64,000 nucleotides of DNA from the NCBI RefSeq assembly GCF_001427305.1, contig NZ_LMFZ01000045.1, forward strand, positions 184,598 through 248,597. Reading direction: 5' to 3'. Source of the stretch: Duganella sp. Root1480D1. GTDB lineage: Bacteria; Pseudomonadota; Gammaproteobacteria; Burkholderiales; Burkholderiaceae_D. Positions 51,288-59,546 of the stretch are shown here, piece by piece. The notes beneath the pieces were generated by a model. The model ran no database searches, was not told the DNA's origin, and saw only the letters and a list, made by a program, of their open reading frames with translations. Every line of letters begins with the position of its first letter. Positions within the stretch are counted from its first letter, which is position 1. Made by a program: the position numbers and the translations under genes.

Positions 51288-51566
51288 ATGGCCAAGCGAT
51301 TGATGATCGAAGGTCTGGTGCAAGGCGTCGGCTACCGTTACGCGCTTGCAGAACGCGCTACCGCGCTTGGCCTGGCAGGCTGGGTGCGCAATCGCGCGAA
51401 TGGAGCGGTTGAGGCCAGCGTGCATGGACCGGCCGATGCGGTAAAGGCGATTATCGAATGGGCGCACAAGGGGCCCAGCGCCGCGTGCGTCAGCCGCGTC
51501 CAGGTTGCAGACGATACGGAGGCCGCGCCGCCTGGCGCCACCTTCGACATCCGTCCGACCGTTTAG
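51288..51566 (+). CDS. Acylphosphatase
   Basis: A 92-residue enzyme hydrolysing acyl-phosphate bonds. The N-terminal IEGLVQGVGYRYALAERA holds the catalytic Arg, and GWVRNRANGAVEASVHGPADAV contains the catalytic Asn. GGAGG lies 7 bp before the ATG, and only 1 bp separates it from the preceding stop. Acylphosphatase could in principle hydrolyse aspartyl- or acetyl-phosphate and so damp the phosphorelay encoded just upstream; this is inference. It ends the operon, facing the Lnt-like gene. Confidence 0.93.
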   Translation: MAKRLMIEGLVQGVGYRYALAERATALGLAGWVRNRANGAVEASVHGPADAVKAIIEWAHKGPSAACVSRVQVADDTEAAPPGATFDIRPTV

Positions 51567-51577
51567 CCGCGCAACGC

Positions 51578-53989
51578 TCAACCGCCGAATACCCTGAACA
51601 GCAGCCAGCCCGGCAAGGCAAGGTACAGCGCAGCGTGCCCAAGGCGCTCCAGCCCTTGCCGGATCGCGCTTGCAGCGCCGGGGCGCAACAGCGCTGCCAG
51701 CATGGTTGCCGATTCAATCACCGTCCGCAGCAGTGCAGCCCCCAGCACCACGCCGATCGTCCAGGCCGCCCACCACAATCCGAAGGCGCTCAGGTAGGCC
51801 GCCAACCCGAAGCTGTAGAATTCGCCAAATGCGCTGCCATATGCGATGTGCTGGTGCAAGTGGAAAGCGGGAAGCGCCAATGCCAGCGGCAGCAGGACGA
51901 ACTTGGCCAGCGGATGATCGAGCCGCGTAACCGGCGCCACCAGCGCGCGCCAGCCAGGCACTTCCGCGGCTGGCGGGCCGCCAGCCGCCGCCAGCGCCGC
52001 CGCGAACCCTGACGGATCCGGCAGCGCCAGCCCGTAGTTCCAATTCGGCCCTGATCGCAGGCGCAATGCCACGCCGGGACCAGGTACAGGCAAACTCCAC
52101 ACCTCGACCGAAGCCAGTTCGCCCAGGGCCAGCACAAGCTGTTGGGAGCCTCGCGCCAGCACCAGCCGTCCTTCGCTTACCGACGCCTGCGCCGCAAATG
52201 CCATCAGCACGCACCAGGCCATGGCTTCGGGCAGCAGGAAAAACAGCGCAAAGACGCGCAACTGGGCCAGGGTATTGCTGCGCAGCGGCTCGTTGAGCAG
52301 CAGGGCAACGCACATGCCCAGCAACGCCGCACGCGAGAACACACGAAGCAAGCCCGTGACGAGGCGCGCCGCCGGCGGCAACACGGCCACCGGTAGCGGG
52401 AACGCAGGTTTCGACAAGCGCGCCCTGGCGCCTTCGCCCTGAGGCCGCCACGCCTGGCTCAGAGGCCTGACAGTCAGTACCAGAAGGACAGCGCAGCACG
52501 CCAACCCGACCCAATCGCCCCACAGCACCATCAGCGTCGGTGCGGGCGAACGCACCGGCAAATCGGCGATCACGAGCGCAGGCTCACCGACTTGGGTGCC
52601 GGCCAGGACCTCGCCGCTGGCATCGATCGCGGCGCTGAAACCGTTGGTCGTCACCCGGAACTGCGGCAGGCGCGTTTCAATGCTGCGGAACGCTGCCGCC
52701 GCCTGGTGCAGCCGTGCCCCCGGCCCATCGCCACTGAACCAGGAATCGTTCGACATTGTCAGGATCACTTGGCCGCCCAGCCGGGCGCCCGCGATGGCCA
52801 GGCCCGTGTCGGCATCGTCGCGGCAAATCAAGGGCAACACGGGGATCTCGCGGCCATCTGCCAGGCGCAAGGGAAATACCCGCGCGCCGGCGCCGCTCAC
52901 CCAGTTACCCGCCCAAGGCAGCAGGCGCCGCATCGCCGGCCCGTCGATCCAGGCTGGCAGGTATTCGGTGAATGGGAACAGGTGCGATTTCCGGTAGAAG
53001 CCCAACAGTCCGCGACCAGGCTGCACAAAGGCCGCGGCATTGTATTCGCCGCGCTCGTCCCGGTCATACGTGCCGAACACCAGCGGTACGGAAGCGGCAT
53101 TCACGTAATCCAGGATCTCCCGATCGAATTCGGCCCCGGCCGCGCTTTTCGGCTTGCCGAAGGTGGTCGGATATGCCGTTTCGGACCAAAGCAGCGCCTC
53201 CGCACGCTGGCCCGTGACAGCGTCATAACCCATTGCGAAATGCCGGTCCAGCACCTCGCGCACCACAGCGTAGCCCCCCTTCTCCCGCCGCTGCTGTTCG
53301 TAATCCGCCATATTCGCCTGAATCAGCGCCATGCGCAGCGGCTTGCCCGCAGGAGCGGCGCTGCCGGACAGCGCCAGCGCGCCATATGCCGCCAGGACCG
53401 CAGGAACCAGCGCCGCCATGGCCAGCGGCTTCGCCATGGCCTGCCAACCCTGGCCGTAGCGTGCGATAGCCGCAGCCACGCCTTCGTTGGACAGCAAGAG
53501 CAAGAGCGTCAAACCCGCCGTTCCGCCAACATCGGCCGCCTGCCGCAACAGGCGCGAAGGATACAGGCCATAAGCCAGCGTATCGCCAAGCAGCCGCGGC
53601 ACCAGCCATTCCACCGCCACCCAGGCCGTTGCGGCGGCCAGCGCACACACGCCCCGACCGTACCAGCGGGCTGCCATAAAACGCACCAGCGCATAGGCAA
53701 GCAACTGCGGCTGGAACAAAGGCGCGGCAAACAGCAGCAAAGCGATGCCGGTCGCCTCCCCTGCTTGCGTGTAGCGCCCAAGGGCCCCGCCAAGCCAGGC
53801 AAAGCCGGCAGCCGTGTAGGCAAGCGTCATCGCCCAGGCGCACAACAGCGTTGAGCCAAGCGTCCGGCGTCCATCAAGCGCAAGCAGCCACGGAAAGAGC
53901 AGCACAAAGCCCAGCACCCAGGCCGCGCCGCCGCGCGCATACAGGGCAGTCATCGCAGCACTGGCGAGAATGCAGGCAAGTATTTTCAT
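51578..53989 (-). CDS. Apolipoprotein N-acyltransferase-like protein with C-terminal membrane extension
   Basis: An 803-residue inner-membrane protein. Residues about 1-215 hold six or more helices. A periplasmic nitrilase domain at about 220-480 follows with catalytic Glu (WSETAYP, about 268), Lys (YRKSHLFPFTEYLP) and Cys (PLICRDDAD, about 389), as in Lnt. In E. coli Lnt the residues after the Cys are Tyr-Glu; here they are Arg-Asp. Beyond a helix near 505 the protein continues for about 300 residues with more helices and a PH-like beta region (LASVEVWSLPVPGPGVALRL). Housekeeping Lnt is about 510 residues. It is coupled to a secreted SGNH hydrolase, so a specialised N- or O-acylation is possible. 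Confidence 0.85.
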   Translation of the reverse strand: MKILACILASAAMTALYARGGAAWVLGFVLLFPWLLALDGRRTLGSTLLCAWAMTLAYTAAGFAWLGGALGRYTQAGEATGIALLLFAAPLFQPQLLAYALVRFMAARWYGRGVCALAAATAWVAVEWLVPRLLGDTLAYGLYPSRLLRQAADVGGTAGLTLLLLLSNEGVAAAIARYGQGWQAMAKPLAMAALVPAVLAAYGALALSGSAAPAGKPLRMALIQANMADYEQQRREKGGYAVVREVLDRHFAMGYDAVTGQRAEALLWSETAYPTTFGKPKSAAGAEFDREILDYVNAASVPLVFGTYDRDERGEYNAAAFVQPGRGLLGFYRKSHLFPFTEYLPAWIDGPAMRRLLPWAGNWVSGAGARVFPLRLADGREIPVLPLICRDDADTGLAIAGARLGGQVILTMSNDSWFSGDGPGARLHQAAAAFRSIETRLPQFRVTTNGFSAAIDASGEVLAGTQVGEPALVIADLPVRSPAPTLMVLWGDWVGLACCAVLLVLTVRPLSQAWRPQGEGARARLSKPAFPLPVAVLPPAARLVTGLLRVFSRAALLGMCVALLLNEPLRSNTLAQLRVFALFFLLPEAMAWCVLMAFAAQASVSEGRLVLARGSQQLVLALGELASVEVWSLPVPGPGVALRLRSGPNWNYGLALPDPSGFAAALAAAGGPPAAEVPGWRALVAPVTRLDHPLAKFVLLPLALALPAFHLHQHIAYGSAFGEFYSFGLAAYLSAFGLWWAAWTIGVVLGAALLRTVIESATMLAALLRPGAASAIRQGLERLGHAALYLALPGWLLFRVFGG

Positions 53990-54615
53990 CGTCCGGAAGT
54001 GTCGATAGGGGGAGGAATCGCGATGCGCCGCAGCGGCAAGCCAGGCGGCGCCAGTTCAGGAGGAACGACACGATCTTTCGGCATTTCCAGCGGCCGGTTC
54101 GACGTATCGTAAAGCTGGAAATCCGGTGCAAACATCAATATCGGCTCAATGGCCTGGCCGTCATCGGTCACCTGGTGGTGCCGTACATAGCCGGGCGGCA
54201 GCGCGAAATCCTTGGGCACCGCCAGCCCCACCAGCGGCGGATTGGTGCCGGGCGGATTGAATGCGCCCAGGCCGGTGTGAATGCCCTGTTCGTGCAGGCG
54301 CTTGATCACCTCGTTCATGGTCGGCTTTTCGCCCCGCATGACATAGCTGCGCAAGTCGCGCGTCGGATCCGCGTCGCCTTCGGGCGCAGGCTGCATTGGA
54401 TGCCTGGAATCCTTGCGCTGAACCGCTGACGCGGCAGTGGCGACCGAGGCTGGTCGTCCGGCAGCCGCCACGCTTGCCGGGGCCGGCGTTTGGCCCGCCC
54501 CGGCAGCCGCGTCATCGCGCGCAAAATACCAAACAAAGAAAGCCAGGCTGGCCGCGCCAACGGCCAGCAGCAGCGCCGCCGCCAGGTAACCCGGGCTGGG
54601 GCGCCAGGAACTCAC
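53986..54615 (-). CDS. Single-pass membrane protein of unknown function
   Basis: A 209-residue protein with a short N-terminus, one membrane helix (about 8-32, YLAAALLLAVGAASLAFFVW), an Ala/Pro-rich linker, and a periplasmic domain (NEVIKRLHEQGIHTGLGAFN, then PPGYVRHHQVTDDGQAIEPI). I selected GTG at 54615 because it overlaps the upstream stop by 4 bp (GTGA); an in-frame ATG at 54648 lies further inside the hydrolase gene. The stop overlaps the Lnt-like start (ATGA). I recognise no family. Its place between a secreted hydrolase and an acyltransferase suggests a partner or anchor role. Confidence 0.75.
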   Translation of the reverse strand: MSSWRPSPGYLAAALLLAVGAASLAFFVWYFARDDAAAGAGQTPAPASVAAAGRPASVATAASAVQRKDSRHPMQPAPEGDADPTRDLRSYVMRGEKPTMNEVIKRLHEQGIHTGLGAFNPPGTNPPLVGLAVPKDFALPPGYVRHHQVTDDGQAIEPILMFAPDFQLYDTSNRPLEMPKDRVVPPELAPPGLPLRRIAIPPPIDTSGR

Positions 54616-55691
54616 GGCGTTGGCGAGTTGAAGACCGAAACCGCCCACCCCATGCGCTCATGCCCGAACTGGTTCCAGATCGGATTCTTGCCCGAACTGA
54701 AAGAGGTGTAGCGAGGCGCGCCGGTGCCCGTGGTGCCGCCGAACAGGCCTGCCGTGACAGTGCTGCCTGTGTAAGTCGGGTGCGTATCGTCCGACTGGAT
54801 ATAGTCGTAGCTGCTGCCGGCGGATACGAAGTGCGTGTTGGCGTCGCGGAGGGTCGCGCGCAAGGTCGACGTAATCCGGCTTACGTAGCTAGACTGGCTT
54901 TCGCCCGCCACATAGCGCAGCGCATCCGAATCGACAATCCCGTCGCCATTGCTGTCGTAATCCGCCCCCATGTACTGGGCAAAGTTGTCGGCGCACTGGA
55001 AGCCTTTCTGGCGGGCCGTATCGCACATCATGAAGTTCATGCGTGCCAGCGCCGGCAGGAATTTCTGCTGCATGTTGACGGTGGCTCCGGTGTTCGGGTC
55101 CTTGCAGGAACTCTGCACATTGTCGGCCGCATAGCCTGGATAATGCAGGTTCGAGATGACTTTCACCTTCACGCCCGAATAGGCGTTGGCATTGATGTAG
55201 TCCATGGCTGCTGCGACATAGGTCTTGCAGCTGTTTTCCGCAGCCGTCAGCACCGAATCGTCGCAGGTGCCGGTCTGGCCCTTGAAGGCGGAGCGGGCTT
55301 GCAGCCCGTCATTGCCGCACATCTCAAAGGTGACCACGCGCGTGTTGCTGGCTTGCATGTAGGATCGCTCGGCGACAATTTTGTTGTTGTACACGTCGGA
55401 AGCCACCGCGCCGGATTTGGCACGGCGCACGCTTTCAATGTCGGCATTCCATGCAGCCGACAGGTATTCCGCATCGACCGTCGGCGCCGAATACTTGGCC
55501 GCGCTGGTGATCGAACCGTTATACCCTGCATAAATCGAATCGCCATACGCCACGACGCGGTACTTGGTGGTGGTGCCGGCGCGGTCGATGGTCCAGGAAA
55601 CGTTTTGGGTCAGGGTATTAGCTGCTGCCTGCCCCGCCAGAGTGAAGAGAACTACTGCGGCCAGAAGCGTACTGCGGATGCGAGTTTGCAT
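54612..55691 (-). CDS. Secreted SGNH/GDSL hydrolase with Ca-binding-like loop
   Basis: A 359-residue exported esterase or lipase. The signal peptide is MQTRIRSTLLAAVVLFTLAG, cleaved after about residue 24. Block I is YRVVAYGDSIYAG (nucleophile Ser about 47), a GND-type block appears in FEMCGNDGLQ, and block V is SDDTHPTYTG with the catalytic Asp and His. DYDSNGDGIVD (about 248) looks like an EF-hand or dockerin-type calcium loop. At least six Cys could form disulfides. The start at 55691 follows CGGAGACACT, which decides it over an upstream frame. It is the first gene of a three-gene coupled operon with an Lnt-like protein. Confidence 0.86.
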   Translation of the reverse strand: MQTRIRSTLLAAVVLFTLAGQAAANTLTQNVSWTIDRAGTTTKYRVVAYGDSIYAGYNGSITSAAKYSAPTVDAEYLSAAWNADIESVRRAKSGAVASDVYNNKIVAERSYMQASNTRVVTFEMCGNDGLQARSAFKGQTGTCDDSVLTAAENSCKTYVAAAMDYINANAYSGVKVKVISNLHYPGYAADNVQSSCKDPNTGATVNMQQKFLPALARMNFMMCDTARQKGFQCADNFAQYMGADYDSNGDGIVDSDALRYVAGESQSSYVSRITSTLRATLRDANTHFVSAGSSYDYIQSDDTHPTYTGSTVTAGLFGGTTGTGAPRYTSFSSGKNPIWNQFGHERMGWAVSVFNSPTP

Positions 55692-55865
55692 AGAGTGTCT
55701 CCGATCATTGAAGTCATTATTCGAATCGACCAGCCAACAACTCATCTTAATGCCGTCCTGTGCGGCCACAAGCGCGTGGCTCGCCAGGACAAGCAAATGG
55801 CCCCGAAGGCCTTGGCGCCTGTCGCGCGCGGGCCACGAACGGTCGCCGATGCGGCATAATATGGC

Positions 55866-56837
55866 ATGCTGAAACTGACCTTCCTTGGCACCTCATCCGG
55901 CGTGCCAACTATCCGGCGCAACGTCACGGCGCTGGCCTTGCACACAACAATGAACCGCGACTGGTGGCTGGTCGATTGTGGTGAAGCCACCCAGCACCAG
56001 CTCTTGCGCATTCCCCTTACCGTGCATGAACTGGCAGGCATCTGCATCACCCACATCCACGGCGACCATAGCTATGGCCTGCCAGGGCTGCTCGCCAGCG
56101 CCTCCATGAACGGCCGCAACAAGCCACTCATCCTGATCGCCCCGGCCTCCGTCAAGGCGTGGCTCGATGCCACGCTGCTGCACACGGAACTCTTCCTCAC
56201 GTTCGACATCATCCATATCGACGTGGCCAGCCAGCAGTTGGTCCACCAGCAGGATGGACTGGCAATCGAACGCTTTCCACTGTCGCATCGTGCGCCAAGC
56301 TTCGGCTTTAAGTTTAGCTTCGAAAAGACGACATGGAAGATTGATAGTGACGCCCTGCGTGCACGCGGCGTGCCGCCCGGTCCGGCCTGGGGCCAGCTCC
56401 AGCACGGCAAGGACGTGCAACTTGAAGATGGCAGCGTGCTGGCCGCTGCTGAGTACCGCTCGGAGCACGCTGAACGCGCGATCGCCGTGATCGGCGGCGA
56501 CAACGATACGCCGGCGCTGCTGGCCGAAGCCTGTGAAGATGCCGACCTGCTGGTCCATGAGGCCACGTACACCGAAGCCGTGCTGCAGAAAGTCGGTCCG
56601 GGCCCGCAACACAGCTCGGTACAGCGCACTGCCAGCTTCGCTGCCGCAGCCGCCCTGCCCAACCTGGTCCTGACCCATTTCAGCGCCCGCTACGACAGTC
56701 CGGAAGGCATGGCCGAGGTGGAAGCCGAAGCGCGCCGGCATTACAGCGGCACGCTGCACCTGGCCCAGGATTTCGATACCTATGAACTCAATGCCGGCAC
56801 CCTGGCCAAACTGGCGCCGGCACCGCGCGCAAAGTGA
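55866..56837 (+). CDS. rnz: Ribonuclease Z / RNase BN
   Basis: A 323-residue metallo-beta-lactamase-fold RNase that trims tRNA 3' ends. MLKLTFLGTSSGVPTIRRNV, DCGEATQHQLL, the zinc motif HIHGDHSYGLPGL (about residue 62), GVPPGPAWGQLQHGK, LLVHEATY and LVLTHFSARY match the RNase Z pattern closely. The length is normal. It is divergent from the SGNH gene, and a cupin gene follows after 4 bp. Confidence 0.9.
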   Translation: MLKLTFLGTSSGVPTIRRNVTALALHTTMNRDWWLVDCGEATQHQLLRIPLTVHELAGICITHIHGDHSYGLPGLLASASMNGRNKPLILIAPASVKAWLDATLLHTELFLTFDIIHIDVASQQLVHQQDGLAIERFPLSHRAPSFGFKFSFEKTTWKIDSDALRARGVPPGPAWGQLQHGKDVQLEDGSVLAAAEYRSEHAERAIAVIGGDNDTPALLAEACEDADLLVHEATYTEAVLQKVGPGPQHSSVQRTASFAAAAALPNLVLTHFSARYDSPEGMAEVEAEARRHYSGTLHLAQDFDTYELNAGTLAKLAPAPRAK

Positions 56838-56841
56838 CCCC

Positions 56842-57216
56842 ATGACTGCGATCACGGAATTCAGCACCCAATCCCCGGCCCCGGAATACGACCACCCGCG
56901 CGAGGAGCGACGCTTGCAGGGGAACCCGAAACGCACCACCTGGAATCATTTCACCAATGCCAGCGGCGAAGTCCACGCCGGCATCTGGGCCTGCGAAAAA
57001 GGTAGTTGGCGCATTGCCTTCGCTGACAATAAGGATGAGTACTTCTGCGTCCTGGAAGGCCGCTGCCGCGTGATCGACGAACAGGGCCACGCTGCCGAAG
57101 CCGGCCCCGGCGACGCGCTGGTGATCCCGGCCGGCTTCAAAGGGGTGTTCGAAGTCCTGGAGCCGGTGCGCAAGCACTACGTCATCGTCGAACGCAACAT
57201 GCGCGACGCACCATAA
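56842..57216 (+). CDS. Cupin domain protein (DUF861 / cupin_3 type)
   Basis: A 124-residue single-cupin protein. ASGEVHAGIWACEKGSWRIA and DEYFCVLEGRCRVIDEQG followed by AEAGPGDALVIPAGFKGVFEV are the two cupin boxes of the (S)-ureidoglycine aminohydrolase-like cupin_3 family. Metal-ligand His are mostly replaced, so catalysis is uncertain. The ATG at 56842 is 4 bp past the rnz stop. Its role is unknown. Confidence 0.82.
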   Translation: MTAITEFSTQSPAPEYDHPREERRLQGNPKRTTWNHFTNASGEVHAGIWACEKGSWRIAFADNKDEYFCVLEGRCRVIDEQGHAAEAGPGDALVIPAGFKGVFEVLEPVRKHYVIVERNMRDAP

Positions 57217-57261
57217 TGCTTTTTTGCTATCATTCCCTCCTTTTCCCAACAGGAGCATCGA

Positions 57262-57867
57262 ATGAAGTTCAATTCCAAAGCATTGGCCCTGGCCGCCGGC
57301 CTGGCCACCATCTGCCTGACTAGCCACGCCGAAGTGATTCCCCTCAAGCTGGCGCCGGGACTGTGGGAAGAGACCCGCATTACCATGATCAATGGCCAGA
57401 ACGTCGAAGAAGCAATGCGCAAAGGCCGCGAACGCATGATGGCGCGCCTGACGCCGGAGCAGCGCAAGCAGATGCAGGAACAAATGGGTCGCGGCAGCAG
57501 CGGCGGCGCAACGCAGACCTGCCTGACGCCCGCGCAAGTGGCCAAGGGTGTCGACACGGAAGAAATCAAGCGCAAGATGGAGCAGTCGTCGCAGGGCTGC
57601 AAGCTGGACATCATCACCGCCAACAGCTCCGGCGCCAAATTCAAGGCCGCCTGCATGGGACCGCAAGGCACCAACTACAACGGCAGCGGCGAGTACGTCG
57701 TCGCCAACAACAAGGAATGGCGCTTCAAGATGGTCGGTGACGGCAAGGTTACCGGCCCGAATGGCGCCCCTGTCCCGCAGGCGGGCGACTTCCACGCTAC
57801 CCAGGAAGTGACCGCACGCTGGAAAGGCAGCGACTGCGGCAGCGTGGCGCCGCAGCAGGAAGGTTAA
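57262..57867 (+). CDS. DUF3617 family exported protein
   Basis: A 201-residue protein with signal peptide MKFNSKALALAAGLATICLT. The mature part begins VIPLKLAPGLWEETRITMINGQ, the DUF3617 hallmark (a PGLWE pattern). A Gln/Met-rich helix LTPEQRKQMQEQMGRGSS and four Cys (TCLTP, GCKLD, ACMGP, DCGSV) follow. These proteins are periplasmic and uncharacterised. CAGGAGC lies 6 bp before the ATG. The stop overlaps the opposing methyltransferase gene by 4 bp. Confidence 0.85.
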   Translation: MKFNSKALALAAGLATICLTSHAEVIPLKLAPGLWEETRITMINGQNVEEAMRKGRERMMARLTPEQRKQMQEQMGRGSSGGATQTCLTPAQVAKGVDTEEIKRKMEQSSQGCKLDIITANSSGAKFKAACMGPQGTNYNGSGEYVVANNKEWRFKMVGDGKVTGPNGAPVPQAGDFHATQEVTARWKGSDCGSVAPQQEG

Positions 57868-58586
57868 GGCTTGACCGCCACCAGGTTGATCAGGGTTTCC
57901 TCGCGCACTGCCGGTGGATTGATGCGCAGCACGCGCTCCATCAATCCCAGGTCTTCGCGGCTCCACCACAGGAAGGGGTAGGAAACCGCGCTGTCCGGGA
58001 CGCTGAAACCGGCAGCGCGCACCATGGCCAGGTATTCCGGGGCGGTTTTCTGCACATCCATGGGATGGCGGAACAGCAGGCGGATGATCCAGGAGTGGAT
58101 GTAACGCTTGGTCGACTCGGCAAACAGCAACACGCCGCCCGGTTTGAGGACGCGGAAGAACTCGCGGATCGCGTTTTCCTGGTCGACCAGGTGATGGAAG
58201 GTCTGGTGGCAGAACAGCAGGTCGACCGAATTGTCTTCCAGCTTGATGTTGGAGCTGGAGCAGCAGATGAACTCGGCCTGCACATTGTGCGCAGCCACTT
58301 CCCGGGCCGCGTGCTGCAGCATCTCAGGGTCGATGTCCATGCCGATCAGGCGCTGCGGCGCAAAGCGCTGGTGCAGCTTGGGCAATGAGCGGCCAAAACC
58401 GCAACCCACGTCCGCCACTACCCCATAACCCTCCGGCGCTTCCGGCATCATGCGCTGCAAGTCTTTCAGCGCGCGTTCCAGCACGTGCACTGTCCACGTT
58501 TCGGTTCGCAGGAACCATTTGCCAAATGCCGTCTCTTCAACGTGAATCTCACCGGACGGCTGCACGACATCTAAACTAGCGCTCAT
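57864..58586 (-). CDS. Class I SAM-dependent methyltransferase
   Basis: A 240-residue cytoplasmic methyltransferase of the UbiE/Methyltransf_11 type. SAM motif I is VADVGCGFGRSLPKLHQ (about residue 57). GMDIDPEMLQHA, DNSVDLLFCHQTFHHLVDQ and FFRVLKPGGVLLFAES follow. I chose the ATG at 58586 (MSASLDVVQPSGEIHVEET) because the residues before it look non-coding and AAGAAG lies just upstream. The substrate is unknown. It is divergent from the polysaccharide deacetylase gene and close to the aryl-polyene cluster, but co-function is not shown. Confidence 0.87.
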   Translation of the reverse strand: MSASLDVVQPSGEIHVEETAFGKWFLRTETWTVHVLERALKDLQRMMPEAPEGYGVVADVGCGFGRSLPKLHQRFAPQRLIGMDIDPEMLQHAAREVAAHNVQAEFICCSSSNIKLEDNSVDLLFCHQTFHHLVDQENAIREFFRVLKPGGVLLFAESTKRYIHSWIIRLLFRHPMDVQKTAPEYLAMVRAAGFSVPDSAVSYPFLWWSREDLGLMERVLRINPPAVREETLINLVAVKP

Positions 58587-58685
58587 AACTTCTTTTTCTG
58601 TATAAGTTGATTCAAAGGGCTTGCAAGAAGCGGCCAGGCAAATCACGTACAATATCGGGCCAACCGATATTGCCGACCTATTGCC

Positions 58686-59546
58686 GTGTCCCTCCTGCGC
58701 TTGCTTCTTACTGCTTTAACAATACTTCTGCTTCCTGTCGAAGCGGGAGCGGCAGCGCAGGCCGACCAGGCCCCTGTGCGCTTCCTGCTCACGTTCGACG
58801 ACGGCCCAGCCTGGGCCCCCTACTTCAATCCCACTGCGCGCATCCTCGATACCCTGGAAAAGAACCCTTACCAGGATGACATCAAGGCCGTGTTCTTCAC
58901 CCAGACCCGTGCCTGGAGCGGCGGCGGCACCGAAAGGGGCCGCGCGCTGATCCGGCGCGAACATGCCGAAGGCCACGTGGTCGCGCTGCACTCCGCCACG
59001 ACCTTCCATTCCAATCACCGCCTCATGAGCCGCGAAAAGCTCGATGAGACCTTGCAGGTCGGCGTCGCCGACCTGCTGGCCGAGACCGGCGTTGCGCCCA
59101 AACTGGTGCGCCCGCCGTTCTGGGCCTATGACGCCGATACGCTGGCAGCCTACCGCGCCCATGGCCTGCGCATGCTGCTGACCGACCTGAGTGCCAAGGA
59201 CGGCGTCATTTACGTCTTCAACTTCAGCTTCCACAAGCGTTCCAACATGCTCAAGATGCTGGCGGAAACCCGCAAACGCTGGGCCGCCGGCGAGATGCCC
59301 GCGGTCGACGGCGCCACGCCTGTCGTCGTCACTTTCCACGACGTCAACAGCTATACCGCCCGCCACTTCGAGGAATACCTCGGGATCCTGCTCGATGTGG
59401 CACGCGAACTCGACATTCCGCTGGCCGACAAGCCTTTCTACGACAACCGTGACGAGCTTGAACGCGCAGCACTCGGCGCAACCGTCGACACGCCTGACGG
59501 CGCCCCGCCGCTGCCCGGCTTGTGGCACTGGCTCTGGCAGCAGTAA
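58686..59546 (+). CDS. Exported polysaccharide deacetylase family protein
   Basis: A 286-residue NodB-homology enzyme that removes acetyl groups from N-acetylated glycans. GTG start, then signal peptide MSLLRLLLTALTILLLPVEA. The catalytic TFDDGP sits near residue 38. Metal His appear in LHSATTFHSNHRL, and RPPFWAYDADT and VVTFHDVNSY complete the NodB motifs. Some such proteins act on the outer surface or periplasm. It ends abutting the phosphopantetheinyl transferase stop. Confidence 0.87.
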   Translation: MSLLRLLLTALTILLLPVEAGAAAQADQAPVRFLLTFDDGPAWAPYFNPTARILDTLEKNPYQDDIKAVFFTQTRAWSGGGTERGRALIRREHAEGHVVALHSATTFHSNHRLMSREKLDETLQVGVADLLAETGVAPKLVRPPFWAYDADTLAAYRAHGLRMLLTDLSAKDGVIYVFNFSFHKRSNMLKMLAETRKRWAAGEMPAVDGATPVVVTFHDVNSYTARHFEEYLGILLDVARELDIPLADKPFYDNRDELERAALGATVDTPDGAPPLPGLWHWLWQQ

